From positions 1-35,714 of IMG/VR virus record IMGVR_UViG_3300010883_000162: 35,714 bases of DNA; one strand, written 5' to 3'. The notes under the pieces were generated by a model. It was not told where the DNA came from, ran no database searches, and worked only from the letters and a program-made list of their open reading frames with translations. The translations under genes were made by a program, and so were the position numbers. How positions within the stretch are numbered: position 1 is the first letter of the stretch; the number at the start of each line of letters is the position of its first letter. Positions 1 to 8,744 of this stretch are shown here, piece by piece. The DNA is from a virus.

Positions 1-1
1 G

Positions 2-1282
2 AGAGATATAACTGAAGCTGCTGGAGATAATGTCGATAATATGGACGGTGCCCTGCAGGAGTTACAATTCCAACTTGCAAAATTTGGAAGAACATCAAAG
101 GGATCTCTTGAGCAATACGCAAAGTCAATAGAGATGGCTGCTGTTACAAATACGCAGAAATCTCTTCTTTCTGCTACAGCAATATATCAAGAGCATTACA
201 ATCAAGTTATAGGAATACACGAGATTGCAGTTCAGAAGCTTGCAGATAGTGATGGCGCAGGACTTCTAGGCGGCCTTGATAGTGCTATTATGAAAAATCT
301 TCCTCCTTTATTCGAAGGTGTTGTGAGCGGTATTGAAAAAGCAATGAAGAAGCTATTGCCAGTATTTGATAAATTGCTCGCTGAGCTCGGAATCCTATTT
401 GAAAAAGCGGGCTGGCTCGAGGAATCGCCATCTAAGATGGGGCTCTCTATGTGGAGAGGATTGTATAAGGCTGGCGAGGCAACATTACCGGCAATAGGTG
501 ATCAGTTCTATCAAATGAGAACTCTTGCAAATGAGCAGTATGATGCTTTATTACAAAATACTGAAACAAAGGTAGGTGCTGTTGCAAAGAGGATAGGCAG
601 TTTAGGTATAGAGTTTGCAGATCTTAGTATAGATGACATGGCTCATTATTTGGAGAAGTTTAAGCTCGGTACTGGCACCGATGCTGTAGATAAGCTTGAA
701 ATAATAATGAAGGCACACGCAAATAGAGACGCAATTAAAACAAGAAATAAATCCGATCGTATCATGAGAAGCTTAAAAGATCTTCAAGGTCGAGATGAAA
801 AATATATAAAGACTAGGCTAGGTGAAATATCTTCGCACAATGATGTTGGTCTAGATGTTCTTAATACTGCAATGGGAGATACTAGCGATTCTTCGAATGC
901 AATATTTAATGCACTTAGGGATAAAGAGAAAGCTGATGCTAAAGCTGTATCAGCTGCAGAAACAATAGCAGATGAAGTAACATCTGGACAAGATAAAACA
1001 AGTACTGCAGCAGAAAGAGTTTCAGCATCTAATAGTGCAATACTTGTTGCTAATATAGATAATGGTAAAAAAATAGATACACTTAACGGAAAAATAGATC
1101 AGCTTATAGGAATTAACAAAACAAAGTCACAGGCAAAAACTTCAATAACTATACCACTTACTATCGATGGACGTGTTATAGCTAGTGTAGTAGCAACACA
1201 TGCGGATGATCCTGAAGCAGCAAGCACCGGTGCCATCAAGAAAAAAATCCTAACCGAGAACGCCTTGGCGGCACCAGGATGA
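2..1282 (+). CDS. Probable tail tape measure protein, C-terminal part (5' end outside window)
   Basis: The reading frame is open to the first base of the window, so this is the 3' part of a longer gene. The first internal ATG is at 41. The visible 426 residues are mostly helical and Ala/Lys/Glu-rich. A hydrophobic amphipathic segment lies near residues 85-125 of the ATG-numbered protein, followed by a Gly-Trp-Leu-Glu-Glu-Ser-Pro-Ser-Lys stretch. The C-terminus holds a short beta segment (ITIPLTIDGRVIASVV). Both the ESPSK-type stretch and a C-terminal 'DGRxIA' strand are common at the ends of phage tape measure proteins, which set tail length inside the tube. The position directly upstream of baseplate genes fits that role. 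This is inference from style and context; another tail or virion protein is possible. Confidence 0.55.
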   Translation, partial: RDITEAAGDNVDNMDGALQELQFQLAKFGRTSKGSLEQYAKSIEMAAVTNTQKSLLSATAIYQEHYNQVIGIHEIAVQKLADSDGAGLLGGLDSAIMKNLPPLFEGVVSGIEKAMKKLLPVFDKLLAELGILFEKAGWLEESPSKMGLSMWRGLYKAGEATLPAIGDQFYQMRTLANEQYDALLQNTETKVGAVAKRIGSLGIEFADLSIDDMAHYLEKFKLGTGTDAVDKLEIIMKAHANRDAIKTRNKSDRIMRSLKDLQGRDEKYIKTRLGEISSHNDVGLDVLNTAMGDTSDSSNAIFNALRDKEKADAKAVSAAETIADEVTSGQDKTSTAAERVSASNSAILVANIDNGKKIDTLNGKIDQLIGINKTKSQAKTSITIPLTIDGRVIASVVATHADDPEAASTGAIKKKILTENALAAPG

Positions 1283-1289
1283 GAAAAAA

Positions 1290-1532
1290 ATGAAAGAAAA
1301 TATATCTAAGAAAATTTTTGAATCTGATTTAATTAAACACTTGCTTGAAGGCACAACAGATGCTGAGAAAGAAGGATTTGCTGCGTGGGTTAAAGAATAT
1401 ATATCACCACTAGATCAGATCACAATAGGTATAGATGATATGCTATCAACTGAAAAGACATCTGAAGAACTTTTTGATGCTATAAATAGTGGCATATTTA
1501 GACCTCCGGAGGATATAGCTGATGCCGACTAG
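1290..1532 (+). CDS. Small acidic protein in tail module, unknown function
   Basis: This 80-aa, acidic, mostly helical protein begins 7 nt after the preceding stop, with a purine-rich stretch (GAGAAAAAA) before ATG 1290. Its last 11 nt overlap the start of the next gene, so the two are probably translationally coupled. No domain is recognised and there is no signal peptide or membrane segment. Its place between the tape measure-like gene and a large baseplate gene suggests a small tail-assembly or baseplate component, but nothing in the protein itself shows this. Confidence 0.7.
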   Translation: MKENISKKIFESDLIKHLLEGTTDAEKEGFAAWVKEYISPLDQITIGIDDMLSTEKTSEELFDAINSGIFRPPEDIADAD

Positions 1533-4500
1533 AGAAAAACTTGGAAAATTCCTGAGAGATATTAAGGGCTATGCTGATCAAACATCAATAGGTATTGAGC
1601 TAGACAAAACAGATGCTAGTGAAAATGTAGTTGGTGGCGGAGAACCCCAGCGCTCAGGCTTTAAAGATGATCCATATAGTGGTGACTTATTACTCAGTAT
1701 ACAGGACACAGATAGCGGCGGTCCAAGCCTGTTGAATGATTTCCTTGCCTATCTAACAGAAATAGAAAACTACTATAAGCTTAAAGGAGGCGCAACACCA
1801 GCCCAGCCACTATCACATATTGATGATGATGGTCTCCCAATTGTTTTAAAGTATGCTGAGAATACAGGCGCAGAGAATGTTTACCAGACAACATCAGTAG
1901 AACCAGGTGACGGCTTAGCATCTACTATGTTAGAATATTCAGACAGCAAATATATGACAAATGTAGAGCATGTTGTAAGCAAGCTTGGTGATATAGGTCC
2001 ACAAGAAGAGGGGTCAGAAGATAGAAACGGAGCAAGAAGTGGTAATACACTTCTTAAATCGATACAGGGTAGAAATCTTGATAAAACAGGTAAAACTTTT
2101 CGAGCTAACACAACACTGGATAACAGTCACAACGCAATAGAAAAAGTAAATGTGATGCTGGGTGTGTATAATAGGTTTAATATCGATTCAGAACGTGCAT
2201 TTTTCCCAGAGGATTCTAAAACATCAGATCTTTCTGGAAATAATGATGATCAAGATCCTTGGCGCGGAACAACGACAGCTCAGAAGTCATTTGGAAAAAA
2301 TAACTATGGAGATGAAACCTTTGGTGGGATGGTGATGAGAAATGAGGATCTTGAAAAGGTTGCTAGATCTATGATTCTTAAATCACTTGGGCTAACAGAT
2401 CTTAACAAGGCTACACCTAGAACTAGTCAAGATCCTGATGACTATGATTGGAATGCTATGGATGTGTATAGCACCACTGGACAAGTGCAAAACGGTGCAT
2501 CTGAAATAAGAGCAACATCTCGAGCAGTAAATTCAAAAGGCGGCCCAGAGACACAAGAGGGAAATTCTCCAAGGGCAGGAAGAGGAGCTTTTGAAACTGA
2601 TGAAGCAGTTGAGTCATATGGCTCAGAATATGGCCCAGACTTGTCTGCAACAGGAAATGAAACTTTATCTACAATTAAGCTTAGAACGGCAGCAGCAATT
2701 ATAGCAATGAAGAGTCTAGGTGGTGATCTATATGATAACCTAAAAGAATTATCAAATGAAACTTTTGATCTTGGAAGAGGTCCGTACAAGCCTGGTCTAG
2801 CAAAAGTTATTGCAGCAAAATCAAAAATGGAGCTATTCGCAAGAGTTGTAATGCCTAGAACAAAATACCCAATTGGTGATTGTATCGATATGGGAGAGAA
2901 AGTTCTATTTGGAACAGATTCAATTGATCAGCCAAGAACTTCTTCATATCAGGGTGTATCTGAATCACACCTTTTCTGGTATGCAGTTGCTAGATCAGCT
3001 ATTAAGAAATTTCAGTCGATGAGTCAAATGTTTAAACTTGAATCATTTACATCTCAACCTTCTGCTTCTGTACCAGCAACATTTGATTCTATAGTAGACA
3101 GTGGGATGATAGGTATCATGAGAACTCTTGCACAGATTGGTGATATAGCGTTATATTCTACAGGTGGGAATATAGATCTTGAGGATGCACTTGATGAAGA
3201 TGCAAGACCCTTTAGAATAGACACTCTCCCAGACGGGCCAGCAACAAGAATATCAAAAAGTAGATCACAGTCAGGATTAACATCAGCAGCACTAGCATGG
3301 AGAGGAAACTCAGTGCCTGCAATGTATCTTCTTCCTAGAAATGTTGTTAAGGCAGCTATGGATATGAATAACTTTGCAATGGGCGGAAATCCAACAAAAG
3401 GTCATACAACAAATAGCTTATTTGAAAAGTCATATATTAATATTAATGCAGCTGGACAATCTACTAGAATACCAACTGATGTTGTTCAGCGATTTGAAAA
3501 CGCTCTGGACGCAGAGTATGTTCCGTTTTATTTTCATGATGTTAGAACAAATGAGATTGTTACTTTCCATGCATTTCTTGAAACTTTATCAGACTCATAC
3601 AGCCCACAATATAGTTCTGAGGGTGGATACGGAAGAATAGATAAGGTGCAAATATATAAAGAAACTTCTAGAACAGTTACATTTTCATTTTATATAGCTG
3701 CTACATCAAAGGAAGATTTTGACGAGATGTGGTTTAAAATTAATAAATTAACAACACTTGCATACCCACAGTGGACAAAGGGTACAGTCATGACAGATAC
3801 ACAGGATAATACATTTGTTCAACCGTTTAGTCAAGCAATAGGAGCAACACCTCTGGTAAGGTTAAGGATAGGAGATGTCATTAAAAGCAACTATTCTAGA
3901 TTTAATCTTGCAAGAATGTTTGGTGTCGGTGAGAGAGATTTTGCAATATCAGACGACACTTTTGGTGGTGCACTTGTAAAATCAGGATTACTCAACTTAT
4001 CAGCTCCCTGGTCAAATACACTGGCTGAGATTCAACTTGACAAGATTTTTGGAAATATGTTTGGGTCACCAATGGCAATGGGTTTTTTGGGAAGTGGTGA
4101 TTCCGGTGCATCTCTTGGTGATAAACTTCTTAGATCACTTGTTTCAAACTTATCACTTAATGGATTTGTAAATCCTATAGGTGCGAACCTTGTATTGAGG
4201 CAACTAAAAGATCCAGACAATACTCCGAATCCGATTCCAGAAACTGGAAATGCAGCCAAAGACTTTCTTGATAGTCTTGCAGGATCAGCTTCAAGTATAT
4301 TACCATCAGATGGATATGCAGTCGGATTTGACTTTCCAATACTCAAAGCATCGTCTGATATTGGCTATATAATCGGGAGTGATGATATGAACAGAGTTAG
4401 AACTACTTCTGCATATATGGTGAATGTATCAAATAAGGAGCACGTCGCAATTCCAGATTCTGGCAATAATGATCCATCTTTCAAAGGATTTAGAAAAGAA

Positions 4501-5121
4501 CAAAGGGTCAAAAACAAGCTTCAATACACAGTTAAAGTTGTAGATCTTGATGCCCCGGGATCAATTCAGGGAAAAGAAATAAAATGCTGGCACTCAGACC
4601 TTCTTCCGAATCCAGATGTCATGTTTACACTTAATATTGCACCATTCTTAGATATAATTGGAGCAGTTGGAGGTCTTGTTCAAATGGCAATAAATGAGAC
4701 TGCAGCAAAGGCAACAGGTCTTCCTGCAGATGCTCTGAGTGCAACAACGAAAGATGCAGCAGAGTTTATGCATCCTGGAAATAATGTTATAACTAGAGCA
4801 TTTGAAAACTCAGGTGGCCGAGGTCTAGCGGGGGTTGTAAAATCACTTAGCTATACATGGCTAGACTCTTCAACAACTTGGGAAATAGATTGGAACTCTA
4901 GAGCGCCAAAATTTTGTAAAGTAGGTATAACATTTGATGTAATTCATGATCTTCCACCAGGAATTGATTCAAGCGGATACAATAGAGCACCTATTTATAA
5001 TGTTGGTAAGACTATGCACTCAATAATAGGTGATGTCCAGGCTGATGGCGGTCTCGGTGGAAAGAATTCATATGGAAGAGCTAGATCTGCATCTTCTCAA
5101 AAATTAAAAAAAGATGACTAG
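1522..5121 (+). CDS. Large baseplate/tail structural protein (1199 aa)
   Basis: ATG 1522 has a strong Shine-Dalgarno sequence (GGAGGA, 1508-1513) at 8 nt and overlaps the previous gene by 11 nt. The first ~430 residues are polar and low-complexity, rich in Gly, Ser, Asp and Asn. Residues ~663-755 hold a compact domain with 'PFYFHDVRTNEIVTFHAFLE', then 'IYKETSRTVTFSFYIAATS' and 'MWFKINKLTTLAYPQW'. The C-terminus (~1103-1166) holds 'WEIDWNSRAPKFCKV' and 'DLPPGIDSSGYNRAPIYNVG'. I recall such blocks from uncharacterised baseplate or tail-tube-terminator proteins of large marine myophages; this is memory of a family style, not a search result. A role at the tail tube/baseplate junction is likely given the gp53-like gene next to it. 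The exact T4 counterpart (gp48, gp54 or another) is not determined. Confidence 0.65.
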   Translation: MPTREKLGKFLRDIKGYADQTSIGIELDKTDASENVVGGGEPQRSGFKDDPYSGDLLLSIQDTDSGGPSLLNDFLAYLTEIENYYKLKGGATPAQPLSHIDDDGLPIVLKYAENTGAENVYQTTSVEPGDGLASTMLEYSDSKYMTNVEHVVSKLGDIGPQEEGSEDRNGARSGNTLLKSIQGRNLDKTGKTFRANTTLDNSHNAIEKVNVMLGVYNRFNIDSERAFFPEDSKTSDLSGNNDDQDPWRGTTTAQKSFGKNNYGDETFGGMVMRNEDLEKVARSMILKSLGLTDLNKATPRTSQDPDDYDWNAMDVYSTTGQVQNGASEIRATSRAVNSKGGPETQEGNSPRAGRGAFETDEAVESYGSEYGPDLSATGNETLSTIKLRTAAAIIAMKSLGGDLYDNLKELSNETFDLGRGPYKPGLAKVIAAKSKMELFARVVMPRTKYPIGDCIDMGEKVLFGTDSIDQPRTSSYQGVSESHLFWYAVARSAIKKFQSMSQMFKLESFTSQPSASVPATFDSIVDSGMIGIMRTLAQIGDIALYSTGGNIDLEDALDEDARPFRIDTLPDGPATRISKSRSQSGLTSAALAWRGNSVPAMYLLPRNVVKAAMDMNNFAMGGNPTKGHTTNSLFEKSYININAAGQSTRIPTDVVQRFENALDAEYVPFYFHDVRTNEIVTFHAFLETLSDSYSPQYSSEGGYGRIDKVQIYKETSRTVTFSFYIAATSKEDFDEMWFKINKLTTLAYPQWTKGTVMTDTQDNTFVQPFSQAIGATPLVRLRIGDVIKSNYSRFNLARMFGVGERDFAISDDTFGGALVKSGLLNLSAPWSNTLAEIQLDKIFGNMFGSPMAMGFLGSGDSGASLGDKLLRSLVSNLSLNGFVNPIGANLVLRQLKDPDNTPNPIPETGNAAKDFLDSLAGSASSILPSDGYAVGFDFPILKASSDIGYIIGSDDMNRVRTTSAYMVNVSNKEHVAIPDSGNNDPSFKGFRKEQRVKNKLQYTVKVVDLDAPGSIQGKEIKCWHSDLLPNPDVMFTLNIAPFLDIIGAVGGLVQMAINETAAKATGLPADALSATTKDAAEFMHPGNNVITRAFENSGGRGLAGVVKSLSYTWLDSSTTWEIDWNSRAPKFCKVGITFDVIHDLPPGIDSSGYNRAPIYNVGKTMHSIIGDVQADGGLGGKNSYGRARSASSQKLKKDD

Positions 5122-5130
5122 GGGTAATAA

Positions 5131-5427
5131 GTGGGAATAGGAAGATATACATTTACAAATAGATTTAACAGGGGTGAAGGGATTTCAAACCCAAGGTCAT
5201 CTAGTAAAATTTTTAGAGCAGTTGAAAGCGGACAGATATCAGTTACTTTTGCAAGGCTAGGCGGCGCACAAAGATTGGATTCTATAGCATACGAAAAATA
5301 TGGAGATCCCAGCTACTGGTGGATAATTGCTGCAGCATCTGGAATAGGGTATGGGCTTCAAGCAAGTGCAGGTGCTTATTTAAGAATACCAAATAATCTT
5401 GCAGATGTTTTTAGGATTGTAGTATAA
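5131..5427 (+). CDS. Baseplate wedge protein, gp53/LysM-like
   Basis: This 98-aa protein starts at GTG 5131, preceded by GGGGTAA. The core, residues ~48-92, reads 'RLDSIAYEKYGDPSYWWII' followed by a Gly/Ala turn and 'LRIPNNLADVF'. This matches the LysM-like fold pattern (bounded start time, 'YGDPxxWW', closing 'IP') of phage gp53-type baseplate wedge proteins, which link wedges around the hub. The stop codon TAA shares its last A with the ATG of the next gene, so the two are tightly coupled. Short length, motif and neighbourhood all agree. LysM also occurs in cell-wall binding proteins, but there is no export signal here. Confidence 0.75.
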   Translation: MGIGRYTFTNRFNRGEGISNPRSSSKIFRAVESGQISVTFARLGGAQRLDSIAYEKYGDPSYWWIIAAASGIGYGLQASAGAYLRIPNNLADVFRIVV

Positions 5428-8400
5428 TGGGCTTCCTGGATTTTCTTGAAGATCTTAAAGTTGAAAAGCCACAGTGCAGGCTAGATGCAGCAGTTCAGGC
5501 GCTAGAGAAGTACTATACATCTACTGGAAATGAAAATACTACAGGAACTTATGATGATAGCTCAATGATTCCACAGCTTGAAGGCGTTATTATGGCTAAG
5601 AAAAAAAGAAAAGCAGCGGCTGACGCAAAAGATTTAACTATAGAAACACAGAGACAAATTAGAGAATTGATACTGGGTGGAACAGAAGGCGCTTATTTTA
5701 CAAAAGATATTCTTGAAAAGGCAAAGAATGATCTCTCACAAGTAGATGCAGAAAAGCTTATAAGTACGATTTGTGTTAAGTTTGAAAGTGATTGTGTCCC
5801 AGACAGTCCTATTAATGCAACTGTTCTTCAAGACAATAATATTGGTGTATTATTGCAAACTTCGCTTAAACGAAGTCCAAAGCCAGCTGGATCGTCAGCA
5901 GCAGCAGCTGGAGGTGCGGTTCCTTCTGTTGCTGAGACAGTAGCACCGTTAGGGAATGTTGGATCAGAAGATCCTCATAGGCTAACAAATCCATGTCTAT
6001 CAGCAATTCTTGTAAATGATCATAGATTATCACCAAACAATAGAAGGACATCTGCAGCTTCAATATTTTTAAATTCTATACCAACAATAGAAATGTCACA
6101 ATGCTCACCTTTTGTTAGATTATCATTTATAACTGAGAGTGATAACTTTTTTGATGGCCTTAATCAGATGTCACTTATAGGATTTTTAGGCGATAAGTCT
6201 AGTAATTCTAACATTACATTTAAAAATTTTACAGAGGGGGGATACCCTGATCCTCTTTCAACTCCGAAAGATATGTCTTTTCAAGAAGATACAGATATTA
6301 CTGTAAATATTCCCATACCCGTTGGAATACCTATTAACGGCAACATCAGCGATGTAGGTGTTGTAGAAAGAAAAGTCGCATCAGCAGGTCTAGAGCTATT
6401 TGCTGCACCCCAGACAATGACGCCTCTTGGAAATTCTTCAATAAACGAAGCTATAATAAATCAGACTGTTCCGCTAGCAACACTTCAAGGACTATCTATT
6501 GATATTGCTGGGCTTGGTCAGTCTGTTCTTGCAAATAAAACAGCAGCTATTGAAATAATGCTTCATGATAGATCTAGACTTCCAGTCTTGGCTCCAATTA
6601 TAGCAGCAAACTCTTATGGAGCAACTTATGTTATGATTGAGTTTGGATGGTCGCATCCGCAGGCAATGGGCTCAAATTCTGGGAATGTATATGCAGATTT
6701 CTTAAATTCACTTAGAGACAGAAGTCTATATAATATACAGGTTGCTGATACTTCAATGCAAACTGACGGACAGGTAAAAATATCACTTAGACTTGCATCG
6801 AGAGGCACTTCAGCATTAAACTCTCTACCTGTTGGAACAGGTGTAGAGAATGTATCTGCAAGACTAATAGGCCCACTTATGGAGAGGCTTGTAGCAATGC
6901 TTGATAGACGATCAATAGAGCAGAGCGGACAAGGCACATCTAATCTTGATTCAAGCGAGCTTAGAGATATACAAAGCGGATTCAATGCAAGACTTGCTGA
7001 TGTCAAAGCACCACAAGCTTTAATACCCTTGGATTCATATAAATCAATAATGGAAAACTTCTCATTTGTTTCTGACGACGGCTCGTCATCGACAGCAGAC
7101 TCTATCGCTGTGTCAGAAGCATTTACAAATGTTAGAAAGATACTATCTGAATCAGAGGCGAAACAGAAATCAGAAGGTAGATTCCAAACGCTGAGCGGTG
7201 AAATAGAAGATAAAATTGAAATGATATCTCAAATTGATATATTTAATGATGGACAGCCATCGCCTTCTGCAGCCACCGCCGACCTCGACGCAAAAAAAGT
7301 AGAAGCAGCTCAAACAGCCGGCGTCGAAGAACCAGCTGTCGCAACTTCCGCAGAGACTAATGCAGGTAGTAAAAGTGCACCTACACTTGGATCAGTTGTA
7401 ATGTCATTTGTAGGGACAACTCTAAAGTCAACACTTAAACATGATGAAGTTCAAATATTATTCTACCCGTTCAATAGACATGCAGGGTCTATGTCAGATA
7501 TTAATATATCTGAGTTTAAGCTTGAAGGCTGGTCAAGTTTTATTACAGCTTTTAAAGAGGATAACCCACAAAAATCAACAAGGGTTTTCTTTGATGACCT
7601 TCTCGATTCAGCATGCGGAACTTCAAACATTGAACACTCAGAGTATGGACTAACTACTGCATATTCAAATTATAATACAAGCATAAAAGCACTTGATGCA
7701 AGACCCACGGAAGCTGCCCCAGGCGAATCTGAAGCTGCAGAGATAAAAAGTGAGTATAGGGAGACGCTTAGGGATGACATTGAGGAGATATTGACAGATA
7801 TATACAACAAAAAACCCGGTCCAAGATTACCAAAATTTGTTGTACCTGATGTTACCATGGTAGTTGAAAATCATGATGTAAAAGTTTTTGAAGACAAGGA
7901 TAACGAAAAACTCGATAATACAAAAAATATTCTTAGAGTCCATATATTCGATGCAAAGGCAGGACTTCCATATGAGGCTGACTTGCTTAATACTATAATT
8001 AGGGGTGGTGCTGTTGCAAACGAAATACTTCCAGAAGCAGCATATACAGATCCTGCGCCCACAACAAAAGGTAGAGGCGAGAATGCATCAAAAGCAGGTG
8101 AAAGCACACAGCTTGCCACAAAGATTGGTGAGTTTCTAGAAGATGGATCAGTAAGAAGAACAGATGGCATTGTTATAGGAAAGGCAAGTGTAGTAAGATA
8201 TATTTCAAATGTCCCTGTAAGAAGAATAAAAGATACAATAAAATCAGTTTTTCCATCAATAACACTTGGATCTCAATTTACAAATGTTCATAGGATAAGC
8301 ATGTCATCAAGTACATCAGGCGATGTTGCACAGGTTCTTTTGTATAGATCAGTCTCAGATAATGAAACAACTAGCGAAAAGCCATCTGCTGTTGAAGATG

Positions 8401-8702
8401 TATTTATAATTCCTTCAAATGCAACACTAACCACTGCAGGATTTCCGCTTATAAGCTATGCCCAAAAATTCTACATAGACATGGGTACAAATACAACTGC
8501 AGATAATTTTTATTATGTTGTCGGAATTAAACACCAGATCGGCCCAGGAACATTTCAAACTACTATAAATACTGCATATAATGGATCAGGAACAATAAAA
8601 GCTACAAGAACATCATTGGAATCTGTTTTAAATGATCAATTCCCTGAGACAGATGACGGTGAAGTAGTGACCGATGGCATCGATACCAGCGGATATGCCT
8701 AA
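5427..8702 (+). CDS. Baseplate hub-like structural protein (1091 aa)
   Basis: ATG 5427 overlaps the preceding TAA by one base. The protein has an N-terminal helical part, then a beta-rich middle. At about residues 370-465 are 'LPVLAPIIAANSYGATYVMI', 'EFGWSHPQAMGSNSGNVYADF' in outline, and an 'VKISLRLASRG' strand. This arrangement (free edge of the hub, 'IEFGWxHP', then a strand-rich block) resembles hub proteins of large myophages as I remember them. A second block, 'EVQILFYPFNRHAGSMSDINI' in outline, lies near residue 675. A low-complexity Ala/Glu/Asp linker around 7255-7345 uses noticeably more GC-rich codons than its surroundings. Function as baseplate hub is inferred from context and pattern; no lysozyme or protease motif is visible. 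Confidence 0.6.
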   Translation: MGFLDFLEDLKVEKPQCRLDAAVQALEKYYTSTGNENTTGTYDDSSMIPQLEGVIMAKKKRKAAADAKDLTIETQRQIRELILGGTEGAYFTKDILEKAKNDLSQVDAEKLISTICVKFESDCVPDSPINATVLQDNNIGVLLQTSLKRSPKPAGSSAAAAGGAVPSVAETVAPLGNVGSEDPHRLTNPCLSAILVNDHRLSPNNRRTSAASIFLNSIPTIEMSQCSPFVRLSFITESDNFFDGLNQMSLIGFLGDKSSNSNITFKNFTEGGYPDPLSTPKDMSFQEDTDITVNIPIPVGIPINGNISDVGVVERKVASAGLELFAAPQTMTPLGNSSINEAIINQTVPLATLQGLSIDIAGLGQSVLANKTAAIEIMLHDRSRLPVLAPIIAANSYGATYVMIEFGWSHPQAMGSNSGNVYADFLNSLRDRSLYNIQVADTSMQTDGQVKISLRLASRGTSALNSLPVGTGVENVSARLIGPLMERLVAMLDRRSIEQSGQGTSNLDSSELRDIQSGFNARLADVKAPQALIPLDSYKSIMENFSFVSDDGSSSTADSIAVSEAFTNVRKILSESEAKQKSEGRFQTLSGEIEDKIEMISQIDIFNDGQPSPSAATADLDAKKVEAAQTAGVEEPAVATSAETNAGSKSAPTLGSVVMSFVGTTLKSTLKHDEVQILFYPFNRHAGSMSDINISEFKLEGWSSFITAFKEDNPQKSTRVFFDDLLDSACGTSNIEHSEYGLTTAYSNYNTSIKALDARPTEAAPGESEAAEIKSEYRETLRDDIEEILTDIYNKKPGPRLPKFVVPDVTMVVENHDVKVFEDKDNEKLDNTKNILRVHIFDAKAGLPYEADLLNTIIRGGAVANEILPEAAYTDPAPTTKGRGENASKAGESTQLATKIGEFLEDGSVRRTDGIVIGKASVVRYISNVPVRRIKDTIKSVFPSITLGSQFTNVHRISMSSSTSGDVAQVLLYRSVSDNETTSEKPSAVEDVFIIPSNATLTTAGFPLISYAQKFYIDMGTNTTADNFYYVVGIKHQIGPGTFQTTINTAYNGSGTIKATRTSLESVLNDQFPETDDGEVVTDGIDTSGYA

Positions 8703-8709
8703 TTATTTT

Positions 8710-8738
8710 TTAAAAAATCTTTAATACTGTATTATAAT
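8710..8738 (+). promoter_or_regulatory. Candidate promoter for the family A polymerase gene
   Basis: A perfect -10 box TATAAT lies at 8733-8738, with a weak -35-like TTAAAA at 8710-8715 and a 17-nt spacer. The ATG at 8745 is only 6 nt after the -10 box, so transcription from this site would start at or next to the start codon. No Shine-Dalgarno sequence precedes that ATG. Confidence 0.4.
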
Positions 8739-8744
8739 TTATCA

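Noticed and set aside
1503-1512. Palindrome CCTCCGGAGG as a regulatory site
   Set aside because: It includes the Shine-Dalgarno sequence of the 1199-aa gene inside the previous coding region; its symmetry is probably accidental.
7255-7345. GC-rich patch as a sign of recent gene transfer
   Set aside because: It stays in frame inside a low-complexity Ala/Glu/Asp linker, so codon choice for repeated residues or local recombination explains it; similar patches at 8665-8698 and 22530-22560 are also in linkers.
8703-8716. TTTTTTAAAAAA after the 1091-aa gene as a terminator
   Set aside because: A purely A-T palindrome without G-C pairs or loop would not make a stable terminator hairpin.
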